Of a stretch of 64,000 nt of DNA, positions 43,401-55,800 are shown piece by piece. The translations under genes and the position numbers were made by a program. The notes beneath the pieces were generated by a model that saw nothing but the letters and a program-made list of their open reading frames with translations, did not search any database and was not told the DNA's origin. The stretch comes from Zygaena filipendulae (Eukaryota > Arthropoda > Insecta > Lepidoptera > Zygaenidae). The stretch lies in NCBI GenBank assembly GCA_907165275.2, contig OU015659.1, positions 4,506,501 to 4,570,500 on the forward strand, read 5' to 3'. Position 1 is the stretch's first letter, and each line of letters starts with the position of its first letter.

Positions 43401-45066
43401 AAAAATTTCATGCAAGTACCCTATTGTACAACTATATAAAGGTAAACACTGCATGCAAGAATACTATCACAAAGTAAACAATAATAATGCGCCCTTACTT
43501 CGAGCCGTACCGCTTTGCGTACAATGTAGCACACTAGCAGCGAGCCTAGAGGTGATAGCAGTGTAGGCTGTTGATGCTGTGTGTGTGTGTGGGAACTCAA
43601 ACTTCGTCACACACAAGATGTTGCCGCCTGTAGTAGTTTTTTTTAACGCGACAGGCGTCCACTCGCTACGACCTCCACTGGTCAACAACCGTCTTCACTT
43701 GTCGTCGTGGTTTATGTTTGATTGATTAACAAGAAATGTCATCATTAAAAAAACTATCGTCAATTTGGCATTATTTTGATTTAAACAGTGACGCAAGTAT
43801 GCGACATGAGAATTTTTTTAATTTTACTACCCGGAATCCGGCTGAATAGTGAAAACAAGGCCGGATACTGATAGTTACCGGATATCCGGTTCATCTCTAG
43901 TAGACTATTATGTTTGCAGGTACTACCCGGCGGGCAGCGACGTGCCGTGGGCCACTCTGGTGGGCTCCGCGAACCTCGGCGAGCGCTCCGTGCGCCGCGA
44001 CCTGGAGGCCCAAGCCGCCATATTCACCACATCGCACCAACTACAGGTTTGTTGATCGGTCCATTTCGATTAGGAATAAACTACGTTTTAACTCCACTGC
44101 TGTGTGTAAATCTTTGATCAATTAACAATAGAAAATAAATAAATAATATATGTATAGCTGTTCCCTGCGGTTTCACCACATGTATTTCTTTAAAGTATCT
44201 TTTTATAATACTAACTGTGCCCCGCGGTTTCACCCGCGGGAATTCCGAGATAAAAAGTACCATATGTCCTCCTCTGTACCCCTGATAACATGTACATGCA
44301 AAATTTCATGATCGGTTGAGCCGTCTAGGCGTGAAAGTGTAACAAGACAGACAGAAAGATAGACAGAGTTACTTTCGCATTTATAATATTAGTAGGGATT
44401 ATGTTAATATGGAATGTATTACTAGAAAGTTTTGTTCTAAAGCTCATCATAATTCGTTCAGAAGTTTATGTGTTAGGAATTTGGATTAGTACCAACCAAA
44501 CAGGGCCTCAGAATCTGTATGAGACATAATATATGTTATTTTTAGCCCCAAGTAGGGTTGCTACCCGTACCGTATATGTATGTAGTATCGTACTACATAC
44601 ATATATTCCAGTCAATTGTACTATATATTATAGAAAAATAATATAATTATGTAGTACGAAAAATACTATATTTTAATCCCTAATTCACCGGTCAACTGCA
44701 CGGGGAATTCCAGAACGAAACACATTCTCTGCAACAAAACGTCAACTGACAAGCTGGCAATTAATTGCCGATAAATGCTGCCCGATATATTATAATGAGA
44801 TGAATCATTTGTGTTCTTCCCAAAAGCACCATGTTTCTGCGGTTTTTTTTTTCGGAAAAATACTGTATATATTATTTAAATATTTTTTTTTTAACTTTAA
44901 TCCGTCGACCGTCCCTGAGTTGTCAATGTTCCATTTCCAGGTGAAACTGCACGAGGAGTGTTCGCTGCTGCACGCGCACGCGTCGGAGTGCGTCGCGGAA
45001 TTGCGCGAGCGGCGGCCGCCGCTGTGGGTGCGCGCCACCGTCGGACTGTTCAGGACGTATTTTTGA
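40424..45066 (+). CDS. Pgs1: CDP-diacylglycerol-glycerol-3-phosphate phosphatidyltransferase (PGS1)
   Basis: Mitochondrial phosphatidylglycerophosphate synthase, the committed step to phosphatidylglycerol and cardiolipin. It belongs to the phospholipase-D superfamily. Exons: 40424-41027, 41164-41322, 41482-41696, 41778-41848, 42004-42099, 43920-44046, 44941-45066. Phases agree and give 465 residues. The first HKD motif is HMKLYITDDKVLLSGANCSK (about residues 164-183). The second is FHAKGLW, split by the exon 5/6 junction, with VGSANLGERSVRRDLEAQ after it. The conserved DTWVFPLIQMGEFNI and GYFNLTDQY blocks lie between them. The N-terminus (MKSIFMNTSLPLRF) is basic and could serve mitochondrial import. 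Exons 1-5 are AT-rich; exons 6-7 are strongly GC-rich. Intron 5 contains two adjoining MITEs. Confidence 0.95.
42461..42787. mobile_element. MITE with GGCTA ends, diverged copy 3
   Basis: ATTGGCTACTTG... with TTAGTCCGTCGTGTAGATTA, ATTGGACACGTATTTTTTC, CCCCCCACCCTAAACTTTAA and TAACTGACGGACTAATTAGA in the order of the 37212-37544 copy. It lies in PGS1 intron 5. Confidence 0.75.
42788..43425. mobile_element. MITE with AATAGGGTACTTGCATGAAA ends
   Basis: A near-perfect 23-bp terminal repeat (AATAGGGTACTTGCATGAAA... / ...TTTCATGCAAGTACCCTATT) bounds about 640 bp. The interior holds two TGACGTCA-containing segments. It directly follows the preceding MITE in PGS1 intron 5. No transposase is encoded. 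Confidence 0.85.
44208..44398 (-). mobile_element. Helitron-like copy in PGS1 intron 6
   Basis: TGTGCCCCGCGGTTTCACCC at the left and ATTTATAATATTAGTAGG at the right. A short extra end fragment lies at 44150-44180. Confidence 0.7.
44573..44605. repeat. Perfect 15-bp inverted repeat, 3-nt loop
   Basis: TATATGTATGTAGTA - TCG - TACTACATACATATA, in the last PGS1 intron. A hairpin or cruciform is possible. No flanking element was recognised. Confidence 0.8.
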
Positions 45067-45371
45067 ACAAAAAAGAGCCGAACTAACAATGCAATAGAAA
45101 AGACGCATGAAACTCGGTACACATCTCGGACAACAGTGCTCAAATCATAATCGGTTCAGCTGTTTGGGAACTATGATGCCAAAGACAGACAAACTGATAC
45201 ACACGTTAAACTTTATTATAACACCCGTCTACTTGCGTCGCGTCGGGGGTTAAAAATATGTACCCACAGGCGTTCCGACATCCATGTCCCGACTCCTGTT
45301 TCGTTTAAACTCCTTGTCGATATCCCTGTGACGGTTTATACCTAAAAGTAGTATACTTCTATATTATACTA

Positions 45372-45586
45372 CTAGCTCTGCGCCGCGGTTTCATCCAGGG
45401 TAATTGCGGAGTTCCCACGGGAATTCCGGGATAAAACGTACCCCATGTCCTTCTCTGTACCCCTGACAACAGCATGCGAAATTTCTTCCAAATCCGTTCA
45501 GCCGTTTTTGCGTGATTGAGTAACAAACATCCAAACATCTAAACATCCAAACATTCACACTTTCACATTTATAATATTAGTAGGAT
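45372..45586 (-). mobile_element. Helitron-like copy downstream of PGS1
   Basis: CTAGCTCTGCGCCGCGG at the left and TTTATAATATTAGTAGGA at the right, with the 'CGTTTTTGCGTGATTGAGTA' subtype also seen at 30810-30993 and 56738-56936. Confidence 0.75.
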
Positions 45587-46088
45587 CTATACCTCACTAG
45601 CCAAGTACCTCTTTTCCGTTGTTTTAGCTTTCGACAAAAAACAATTCAAACTATATTTTGAAATTTGTATATATTAAAAAGTTTTGACATTGTCGCCCGA
45701 ATTCAGTAAATAATTGCTATTTAATTCTTGGTTTGTAAAGCGAAGGTAACTATTTACCTTTTTTATTGTAATATCATTGTAAATAAGTATTAATTTGAGT
45801 TTTCTCCTAGTCAAGAACTTTCAATATTTAGCTACCTACTTGTTATTAAAGAAAAACGTTGCCCTCAATGGTGAAGTTGATAGTTTAACTTGTAAAGCTA
45901 GGTTCTTAGTAACAGGAATATTGTGAAAATGGAGTAATGGGAGTCTAGATGAATGCACCATTGGCGTTATTATTACAGATTGTAAGATGTGAGCTTTCGA
46001 AAGTGGGTTTCGGGTAATGTTGATACTTGATATTGAGTTGGTTGTAACAATAATTGAATTATAGCTTAGTTGCGTTGAGTTTTATCTG

Positions 46089-46144
46089 AATAAAATCTTT
46101 GAATGAAAAATGGCAATTTAGTTTCATATAATTTTAAATTTATT
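46089..46144. terminator. Facing poly(A) signals between convergent PGS1 and rhomboid
   Basis: AATAAA on the plus strand at 46089-46094, about 1 kb after the PGS1 stop. AATAAA on the minus strand (TTTATT at 46139-46144) could end the rhomboid transcript. Both are single-hexamer evidence. The assignment to genes is inference from position. Confidence 0.35.
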
Positions 46145-46644
46145 GTATTTTCATCTATTTTCATTCATAATAATCACATAATTAAAATTATTTCGATTCA
46201 CACTTAATTATAAAATTTAATTTAAAATTAAAATAAATAAAATGAAAAACACTCTGCAATAATTTATACAAATATTCAGTCGTTTTTGTGACATTATTTG
46301 ATTAAAATTATAATTATACAATCAAATATACAATAATAGGAATCAGGCACGTTATCATACTATTTAGGTATTATAGTACTACAAAAGAAACAATTGTTTT
46401 GCTATACGTTACTATCGGACAAAACGTAAATGGACGAAAAGTTATTTCTCTCACAGAAAAATATTAAAAATTGATCCCTTTAACTAAAACAATATAATAA
46501 GTCTTTGAGCACAAAATATATCTTGTGTAATCATTAACATATAGCTAATGAGCATCATCATTAATTAATATCTTAATGTTCATTTAAACATTATTGTTTT
46601 AAAATCAGTATTATTTTAAGCAACGTTTATAAAAGCTTCAGCAT

Positions 46645-46856
46645 AGCTAAGATGCGCGCCACGATATGTTTATCGAACGAAAGATAATCGATAAATATTT
46701 GTGGGCGTCCAAGCAAAAAAGTGCAGTAGTGGGGTATTGAGTTAAGACTAGATTCGGTTAAACATTTTTTACCACTGGTAGACAAAACGATATAATATGT
46801 CGACGAGAATCGATAAAATGGCTCGATAAAATTTTATCATGTTGCGCATCCTAGCT
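46645..46856. mobile_element. MITE with AGCTARGATGCGC ends
   Basis: AGCTAAGATGCGCGCCACGA at the left pairs imperfectly with the reverse complement of ...ATGTTGCGCATCCTAGCT at the right. The interior is AT-rich with several ATCGATAAA motifs. Confidence 0.6.
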
Positions 46857-47850
46857 CCGCTGGTCTATTTGCATAGTGTTAAAAGCATATTCGTGTTCGA
46901 ATAATGATAATAATAATAATTAAAAAAAAATTAAAAGATTGAACGTAGACAATTTTCACCATTTAAGGCAAGGGACGCCACTTTTTATACTAATCTTTGG
47001 TGTGTTGGGCATAACTACATAATGTTTTAAACGTAAACAAAACATTTTGTTCATAGATTTGAACACGAGGGAACGAACAAAACGTTCAGTCAGGTGGTTC
47101 CACAGTCCAAAACGGGACGTGACGTTTAGTGATGTGTCGCGGTAACGCCTTCGCCCTTTGCACTCAGGACGCAAACGGTACAAAAATAGTTCACCTATAC
47201 AATACAATTAATACTACTTAACAATTAAGTATCGCGAGGAGGCAAAATACGAGTGTATCACACAGCGTCTGACGTCTGGTGATGGGAAAGATTGAAACTT
47301 AATCAATTTTATACAATCAACATACGGAGCCCATTTGTTGATCCATGTGTGGGCTATTAATTTAAAAAAAGGCTTCAAACTGTCGGACATCACTACTGTC
47401 TATTACATTTTTTTTTAATCTCTTTCTATCAGCAATTTAATCCGTTTTTTACTGGAGGAGACACCAGGGTTTCTAGGAGAGATAATTTTCCCCGACTCCG
47501 CCCTCTTAGAAGCTGCGCCAATGTTTGTAGCCCCGATGACGGATCAAGAAATCGGCTCTGATTAACAAGTGTACCCACACAACGCACAGAGATTATTTCA
47601 ATCTCCACAACGGAACAAGCTTTACATAAAGTAATACTGGGCGCGAAACAAAAACAAGCCTCCTCCTATTCTATTTGTAGCGAATCACACTAAGGTAAAT
47701 TGACTAGGGCGTGTTGAGTGAGTCGCACCTGCTCCGCGAGCAAGTGCTTGACTCGCGGAGCCGAACCGACCCCAAGCGCAGAGTAAAACTCGAGCTGCGT
47801 GCGACGGCGGCCGGCGTCTACAGCTACGCGTCCACTATTGGGCAATCGCA

Positions 47851-47958
47851 CAATGGAAACGTCGACATATTGAGCTTTCTCACATTGGAAATATTGACAT
47901 ATTGAGCATTTCCACAATAGAAATATTGTCATATTGAGTATTCTCATATTGGAAACAT
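47851..47958. repeat. Minisatellite of about 32-bp unit
   Basis: Three full units of the type TGGAAATATTGACATATTGA-GYWTTCYCACA plus partial ends, diverged by substitutions. Confidence 0.75.
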
Positions 47959-48599
47959 CCATAACAATAAAAAAGTATGAGGACGGACTGTAGCAATCTT
48001 TACATCATGGATTAGCAACATACATTTGCATTGGAATTCGTCATCTACACGAAAAGGTGCAACGCATATTAAATATGTGCTCTATGGCTATAAATCCACG
48101 CATTTATATACGAATTCGTACAAAACATGTAATCTATTGCGCATTCACGTACGTACGAATACTACAATAGTCGACGCGTATCTTGAAGCTCACACACATT
48201 GATTAGATAAGTGTCAAGTTTTTAGTTGGTACAACGGTGTCCTAAAGTGTTTTGTACTAAACACCTAAGGCTGACGCATACGCGCACACACATCCGTGCT
48301 ATGTCAAGAGAATCAATCACTCACGAAATTGTCTTACGGTCGAGCACGATGTGACTAAACGGGGTTTGATCTGAATAATATCCGCTGAGTTCTCCCTTTT
48401 TATACAACAACCGTTCAAACGCCACTTAAATTCTAAATTAACTACAGATTGAGTGAACTCAGCGGTGTACTCTCGATTCAGAAACCGAAAACGGGATGCG
48501 AGCATTCAATTTTAAACATCATTCCCATGACACTAAACTATCGACAATTATTCGTGCTCGTGTCACTGGACTCGGGGAAAGAGGGCTATTTTGAAAATG

Positions 48600-49816
48600 T
48601 TTCCTACAAATATCACATATAAACAAACCTAAAGATATGGTGATGATTTATCGTAGGTCTGTCAGAGTCATAATTAAATTTTTATTCGTTTCGTACGAAA
48701 CACCTCCAAAACGCCCTTGTACAGTCAGCATCAGAAAAATGCGATCGCTTTCGACACTCGTTGGATTTTATTGCTATAGTAGGTAATAAAGTTCAACGAC
48801 TAATAACATATTTTTGATGTCTCACATACAATTAGCGAGAAAGGCGACACAGAACGGATGTGTGCGGCCGCCCCTATACGGACGCTGTTGAATACCTACG
48901 TATTAAAGCGTGTGTCGACGTCACACTGGCGCCACTCGCTAAAAACACTCATACCTTTTTAGATATATATCTGAATATCATTTAGAAAGACATCGATGGG
49001 AGGATTTGTTAAATAGGGGTAAATATAAACTTTTGCTGATAATTCTGTAAAGTACCTATTACAGCATATAAATGTTTATTGGGAACCGCCAAACGATATC
49101 AAATGCGGCAGAGTTATCATTAAAAATTAGTATTATTAAAACGAACCCTATTTTACCCATTCTCCTGTCGATCGCTCTTTGAATGAAGTATCTAAGAAGA
49201 CATGATCTTTCATAGCGGCCGGCGTTAATTGCGATTATGTACAGTCAGCATCAAACACATGTAAACACTATTACTATTGCAATAAGACTCAAACGGCTGC
49301 CGATAGTGATTACGTACATTACTAACGCCGATTGTACACTCAGCAACAAAAACATAACACTTTATTACTGCAATAAGACTCAACCAGCTGACAAAAGTGA
49401 TAACACATTTCCAAACACTTTTGACAGCCGTCGAATCTTACTGCAACAGTTATAAAGTTCACAATACCGACCGACGTGTTTACATATCGCGGCCGCCGAC
49501 TGTAGGTACTATATAGGGCGTCGGATCAAAGCGCGCCGAACACATTTCTAAACACTCTTGACAGCCATCGAATCTTACTGCTATAGTAATAAAGCTCGTA
49601 TTACCGACCGACATACCGCCGCCGCCAACTGTACCGTAGATAGTAGTAGTAGGCGTCAGATTAACGCGTGCCGAGTACCGACCGCTCATCGAGGGTCCGG
49701 GTCCGGCGGCATGTAGTTCACAATACCGACCGGCCGCCGCCCGCGCTGCACAGGGCGTCGGGTCAGCGCGCGCCGAGCGCCGCCAGCTCACCGCCGCCAG
49801 CTCAGTCGCGCGCCGG
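48600..49816. repeat. Degenerate direct repeats downstream of the rhomboid stop
   Basis: Within the probable 3' UTR or flank, a unit of about 120-135 bp recurs: CGTCGAATCTTACTGC..., then ACCGACCGAC, CCGCCG, and GGCGTCGGATCAAAGCGCGC (49407-49545, 49540-49665, 49666-49790), each more GC-rich toward the gene. Shorter related pieces (ACAGTCAGCATCA) lie at about 48722 and 49240. The stretch GGTCCGGCGGCATGTAGT at about 49700 also occurs in the last coding exon at about 49857. Confidence 0.6.
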
Positions 49817-52800
49817 TCAGAAGCCGGCGGGCGCGGCGAGCGGCGGCGGCGGCGGGTCCGGCGGCATGTAGTGCAGCTCGTCGGCCGCCGCCGCGCCGAA
49901 CACGTTGTACAGTACCGCGAACAGCGTGCACGCCGCGTACGCGCCCAGCGCCGCCCACCACAGCAGCCGCTCCCAGAGCCGCTGCTGCGCGTGCTTCAGC
50001 ACCAGCAGGCCGATGGTGAGGCCGGCGAGCGCGCCCGCCACGTGCGCCGCGTACGACACCGGCGGCGCCTCCTGCCCGAGCGCACCGACAAATTGGGCAT
50101 CATGACGAGGTATACAAATCAAAATTCTATTAAGTCAGTTAAGTAGTAAAAAAAAAATAGACACGCATTTATTGCTTTTCGAATCATTCAAAAAATACTT
50201 AGATGAAACGCATTGAAGTTAAGGAGTGGGAGGTAGCGAGTAGCGACGTACCAAGTATAAAGTATACCTAGGTGTGACGTCACACGGAATTTCAACTCAA
50301 TTTATCGTCACTACGTCATCTAAAAATAAACGCTGAGCTTTTGGAATTTAGAGAGAATTATTTGCTCCTAGATCCTTAGCCAGTTTAGTTTTCTTTTCCG
50401 GTCGAAGTAAAAATCTACTATTTTCCGTCAGACTCTATCCGTCAAGTTGCCAATGCCCAATACTAAGAGTAATATAAATAAAGGAAAATAAAAAAAAGGC
50501 CTTGTCACTCACTTTGGTATACCTAGCGTGCACCGCGAAGCCGACGTCGCACGAGGCGACCGCCAGCGCGGCGACGAGCCGCACCGCGCCGTAGCGCATC
50601 GTGTGGAAGTTGAGCAGCGCGTTGGCGAGGTGCGCCGCGAGCAGCGCGTACACGCCGCCCGACGCGCCCGCCAGGCACACGTCCGGGTCGAGCACGGACG
50701 CCGCCAGCGACCCGCCCAGCACGCCCGCCAGGTACACCGCGCCGCACCGCGCCGCGCCGTGCACCATCTCCAGCGGGAGACCCACCTGCCGACACACAAC
50801 GGCACCGCTGTCGGAAACCATAGTGGTGGTCTGTTGTTGTAAGTTGCAACCGCAGAACAACCCCCTTAACCAATAAGCCAAGGTTACAATTCTTTAATCT
50901 AATCTAAATAACTAAGGAACTTATAGTCTGAGAAACGATTTATTGTCGCTACCGAGCTGACCTTATCATTCGCACCTCCACATTCAGGCATCCTTGTACA
51001 CTTCCGGGAATAGCAAAGAAATCTAGGTCCATACAGCGAAGTAAGTCACTTCTATTTCTTCTAGCTATGCCAATGATGACTAAGGCATGTTTACAAAATA
51101 AGAAGACGGTACTTATAGGATAACGCCGTTTGTGTGGTAAATGCCTACAAAATATCTAGATTCAACAGTGGCTCAATACTACTTACTGAGGCCAGTATGG
51201 TATCGTTGAGTCTTTGGCTTTTTCAGACCTTTATAATATCACCGGTACTTGTATAAAAGGAAATATGGTTATTACCCGTTTCTATATCCATCCAATTTTT
51301 TAATGGGGATGCTTGGTCTCAATTCAGTGGAGGTAAGAAGGGGATTCATCCAGTTAGTCTTTGCATTGAAGGTTTTGCGAGATCGTTTTGAGTGTCCTGG
51401 TCTTCTGGAGCTCTTTGGTCGGCTGTACGTCCCAACAACTTTCGACGCTACAGATCAAGCCGACAATGCGAGCTATTTGCATCCCCCTCTTGTCGAACAA
51501 GGGCATGTTCCAACTCGCCAGTATGTCGCACCTTGACCGTACTAAATGCTCTCCTGAGGGCTCACCCTGGGTCTGATTTGTTTGCCGATGAGTGGATGGA
51601 ACTCTTGTCTGTGATTCTGAAGATGTGTGAGGAGTTGTATGCAAGGCCTTACTGTATTTGTTAACCATTGTAATTGGTCCTGTACCGTATGTGTTAACAA
51701 TAAATAAATAAATAAATTAAAAAATAAATAAGTTGGTTACTCTGTGGCACGGTACTCACAGCCAGCTGCACGAGCAGGTTGAACGCGAGATGCAGCCAGC
51801 CGGCGTGCACCACGCTGTACGTGAGGAATCGCCACAGCTCCTTGCGCCGGTCGGGCCGGTACACGAGCGGCGAGTCCACCGGCACGGGCCCCGCCGCCGC
51901 CGCCACGCCGCCCGAGCCCCACGCGTACCACGCGAACACGCCCAGCTAATAAACAAACAAACAAATATGGTTACGTTTTTTTTTAATTGTGAACAGGCTA
52001 GGCGTTTGACCACAGCAGCTGCTCAGCTCACTTGTTGGACCTTTCGCAGTGGCGGTATTTACGTGTGCATAAAGACCACGTTTCGAGTGGTTCGGTGTAC
52101 GCCAAGAGTTCCGACAGTAGTTTTGAAATCCATATCATCATAAACAGCAAATTCAAACCGTACAACGCGACGATGCTAATAGATATAAACTTTACTTTAA
52201 ACCGACCAATCAATTCAAAAAGAAAACAAGGAATAAAAGAAAAAGAAATTCGTTTGAAAAGTGAAACAACTAGTGCTGGATTTGTTTGTTATTAATAGGT
52301 CATATAAATATGCCGCGGCTTCATTCTTGGATAAGACTTGGAGGAGCTTGTATAATAAATTTGGGTGCGAAGGCACCCTAGGGCAACATTGGCTATTTTG
52401 AGGAAATTTTAAGAATCACTCGCCAGTCGCTGGCTATTTTTTCTGCTAGCGCGGCGCGCGGCGAGCGCTCATAGGTAGACTCATGAATATTCGACCGATC
52501 ATGATGTGAGTATGTAGCTTCGTGGGCGCCGTTTAAATGAACCACTGCGTTGCAAGAAAATTATTCACAGAGGGAAAACCGTTAGCAATAAGGTGTGCGA
52601 GTAAGATATGAATACCGCACGTTACCAGCGAACGGTGCGATTCGCCGTGGGCCGTGATTCAACGTGTGACGAGCGCCGGCCGCACCAAAGAATACTATTA
52701 CCTACTACGTGAAGAAGCGACACTCTTCGCCCCTCGCGCCTCTCCACGCCCCAAAAACTACGTTTTCACGCCTCGCCAAAACGTAGTGGCACGTGTAGGC

Positions 52801-55800
52801 AGTTGCTGATGTATACGTACGAGTATATTATGTGTGTTGGACAATATCAACTTGAATTTCGAACACAATCTTCGTCTCTCGCTGCACGTGTGCACATAAG
52901 CCGGCCGTTTGTGGTAGTAGTGGCGAGTTGAATCACTTCGCATGTATGGAGTGTCGTGGGTGTGACCGAACTATCATATAGTCTGCATATTATGTAGAGC
53001 TCACCGATTGTTGCACGCACTTGTGATTCAGGTAAAACGGCGCTGCGGTCGGCGTCGGGCGATGTGAAATCCGCAATTACATTTTAATTAAGACGATCGT
53101 GTGCGTGCAAATTTTCATACAAAAAGCCAAACCGTTTATCTCCCCTTAAACATAGACCAATTTTGATGATTTTTTTACATGTTATTGATGTATTGGATAA
53201 CTAGGGCTGTACGTTTTGATTTTAAAGAAATATTGCTTATAACAAAAGTTATTAGCATCTCAATATCCATATTTTTTACAAAAAATCTTCCTCGAGTTTT
53301 TTAATTTATTAAAGTTAAACTAAACTGAATTACTAAATTAGAAAAACGTACAGCCCTAGATTAAGGTGTAGTGAATCGAATGACACCAAAATTGTCTCAT
53401 TTAGTGAAGGTTTAGGGGGGTAGAAAAGGTTTGGCCCGAAACAATATTTCAGAAGGAAAAATTAGGCACTCGCCTCTAGGTCCTGCAAGTCTCTCTATCG
53501 CACGCATCGCACGGTAGCAGAGCGGCATGAAACAGATAGACTTTTTGCAAATACCTACTCGCGACGCGTCTCGGATGGAAACGATCCTCTTAACACCGGT
53601 AAATGGAGCGGCTATAAGCACCGGTGCATCCACGACAGCTAGCGCCCAGCCGCGCGGCGATAGAAAGTGATTCGTGCGATAATGCGCGTAATCTAATGTT
53701 CTGTTTTGGATATTTACAAAAAAAAAAAAAACTAGCTGCTGTCCATGATTTCACCCGCCTCAATTTCGGGGTTGTCTCAGGAACTCTTTGTGTCGGGATG
53801 AAAAGTACCATGTCTCCTATTCCAAGACCTAAATTACTCGTAACTAACCGTACGCTTTATGTTTCGAGATAAATAACTATTTTATGTTACTCAAGCATAC
53901 TGTAGCTTCCTATCATTGAAACAAGTTGTAGAATTAGTTCGGTAGTTGCAGAAATCACCTCCAACACACAACCAAACGTCTGTTCACTTTCCTCCCACGG
54001 TTTCCGCCCATTCACCGTTTTAGGGGTTGTATTATCAAAAACCTTGCGTGTTGAAAAGAGAAGCCCAAATAAATTTCTATGACTCTACATAACTCCAAAA
54101 CTCACAGTACCTATGTACTAACATAACAGTATTTCATACAAACATTGACCCCAATGGAGGTTGAATTTTCAAACCTTTTGAAAGCCTTGCCTGAAGTCTT
54201 GTAATGAGCATTTATCAATGGAAATAAACTCGACCGATTTAAAAAAAAATTACCTATAACGCAAAGCTAATCTAATGACTAATGAGCAAATTTTTGTTTT
54301 ATTACAGCTAACCGCAAACCTAACTTTTATTAAATGTAATTAGCAATAAATTGTGTAATTATCCGAATTGATGTACGTCAAACGTACTTATTATAGACAT
54401 TTACCTCTAGTAGCGTGACGCAAATGATGAATAGCGGTGGCGGGCAGCAGGTGTACCTCTCCTGATAGTACTTGCGTTCCCTCTCTTCGGGGAGCACTTC
54501 CATTGCCACTAAGTGTACCATTCTGCAAATAAATATAAAATTTTAATTAAGCTCTGGCTAAGATAATCTAAACTAAGCTCAATGTAACTCTGCCCAATTC
54601 GTTTAATTTTTGCTTACGCTGCGTAGGTAAAGGAGAAAAAATATTTCCAAATCGATGGAATATCTACTGGGGAGCTATGATGAAAGTTTATGAAAATTTC
54701 TGTACCTACATAACTACCTACTGTTTTCCTGTGAATTTTAGGTTTTTTTCTTCCGTATACAACACGGAAGATAGTTAAAGTATACTGTATAGGCACTTTT
54801 TAAAACGCAATACCAATCAACTTACTTTCACAATATTCTTGGTCTGGGCAAATGTAATTTATTGACAAATATAACAGTGCGAAAGCACATCGAATGTCAG
54901 TCTGACACGCACGTCTTCGTGGAAATATGAAACTTTTTTAAAGGACATCAATCGATTAGTTCGTTTTGCTCTAATAAAGAATGGTAACGAAGTTGCGATG
55001 CAGTAAAGTTTATAAAAACTAAAAATTTTGACTTGTAAATTGGTTTGGTTACATTTTACTACAAATTTTTTGGATTGCCGATATTTTGGTATTTATATTT
55101 TCATAACCAAAGAGAATATAATCACTGTATTCATAACTGAGATTTTGACAATAATATAAGAATGGATTTTGACAGACTGATAAGTAGGTAGGTACAACTA
55201 CAATCTGCATAGACCCTTGATGTAAAAACTTTTTTACGATATAGGCATAATATTTATTGGTGGTATTAAAACTTATTTCGTTCATCTTTCAAATTAGCTC
55301 CGCGCACACTGTGTTTGAAAATAAATCATATCGTATTTGATTAATAGTTTCATTCACGTACCTACTGATTTAAAAGTAGGTATTCTAATCGTAAGTTCCA
55401 TTCAGATCGTTCCTGCAGTGTGGATCCAGCAGCTTTCGCGTGGTTCGCTTTGAAACATTCGGGAATACTGACAACAATTACAAAAATAGCCACCTTCAGT
55501 GACTTTATCTTCAATATAGGCATTGCATGTTTACAGTTTCATTGTGTATGTATCAAATTTTGATATTAGGAATTTGTAGTGTTTCCCTTGATAAAACCTA
55601 CCCTCACCAAAGCCCCTCTCAAACCAAAATCCTGAATCCGCCACAGGGTACGGAGTCACGTGAAATCATAATAGTAATGAAAGTTCTTGTAACAAACTCC
55701 CGCGAGAGGAGTAGCTTGATTGGCGATTTCCATCACTGACCTGGCAAATAATGTGGGATCTTCGAGGAGCAAATGGAAGTCGTTCTCGGAGCTGACTTCT

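Noticed and set aside
46956..47207. Minus-strand 83-codon frame (starts MYCIGELFLYRLRPECK)
   Set aside because: It has some protein-like look and may be a transposon remnant, but I recognise no family and see no splice or element boundary that supports it.
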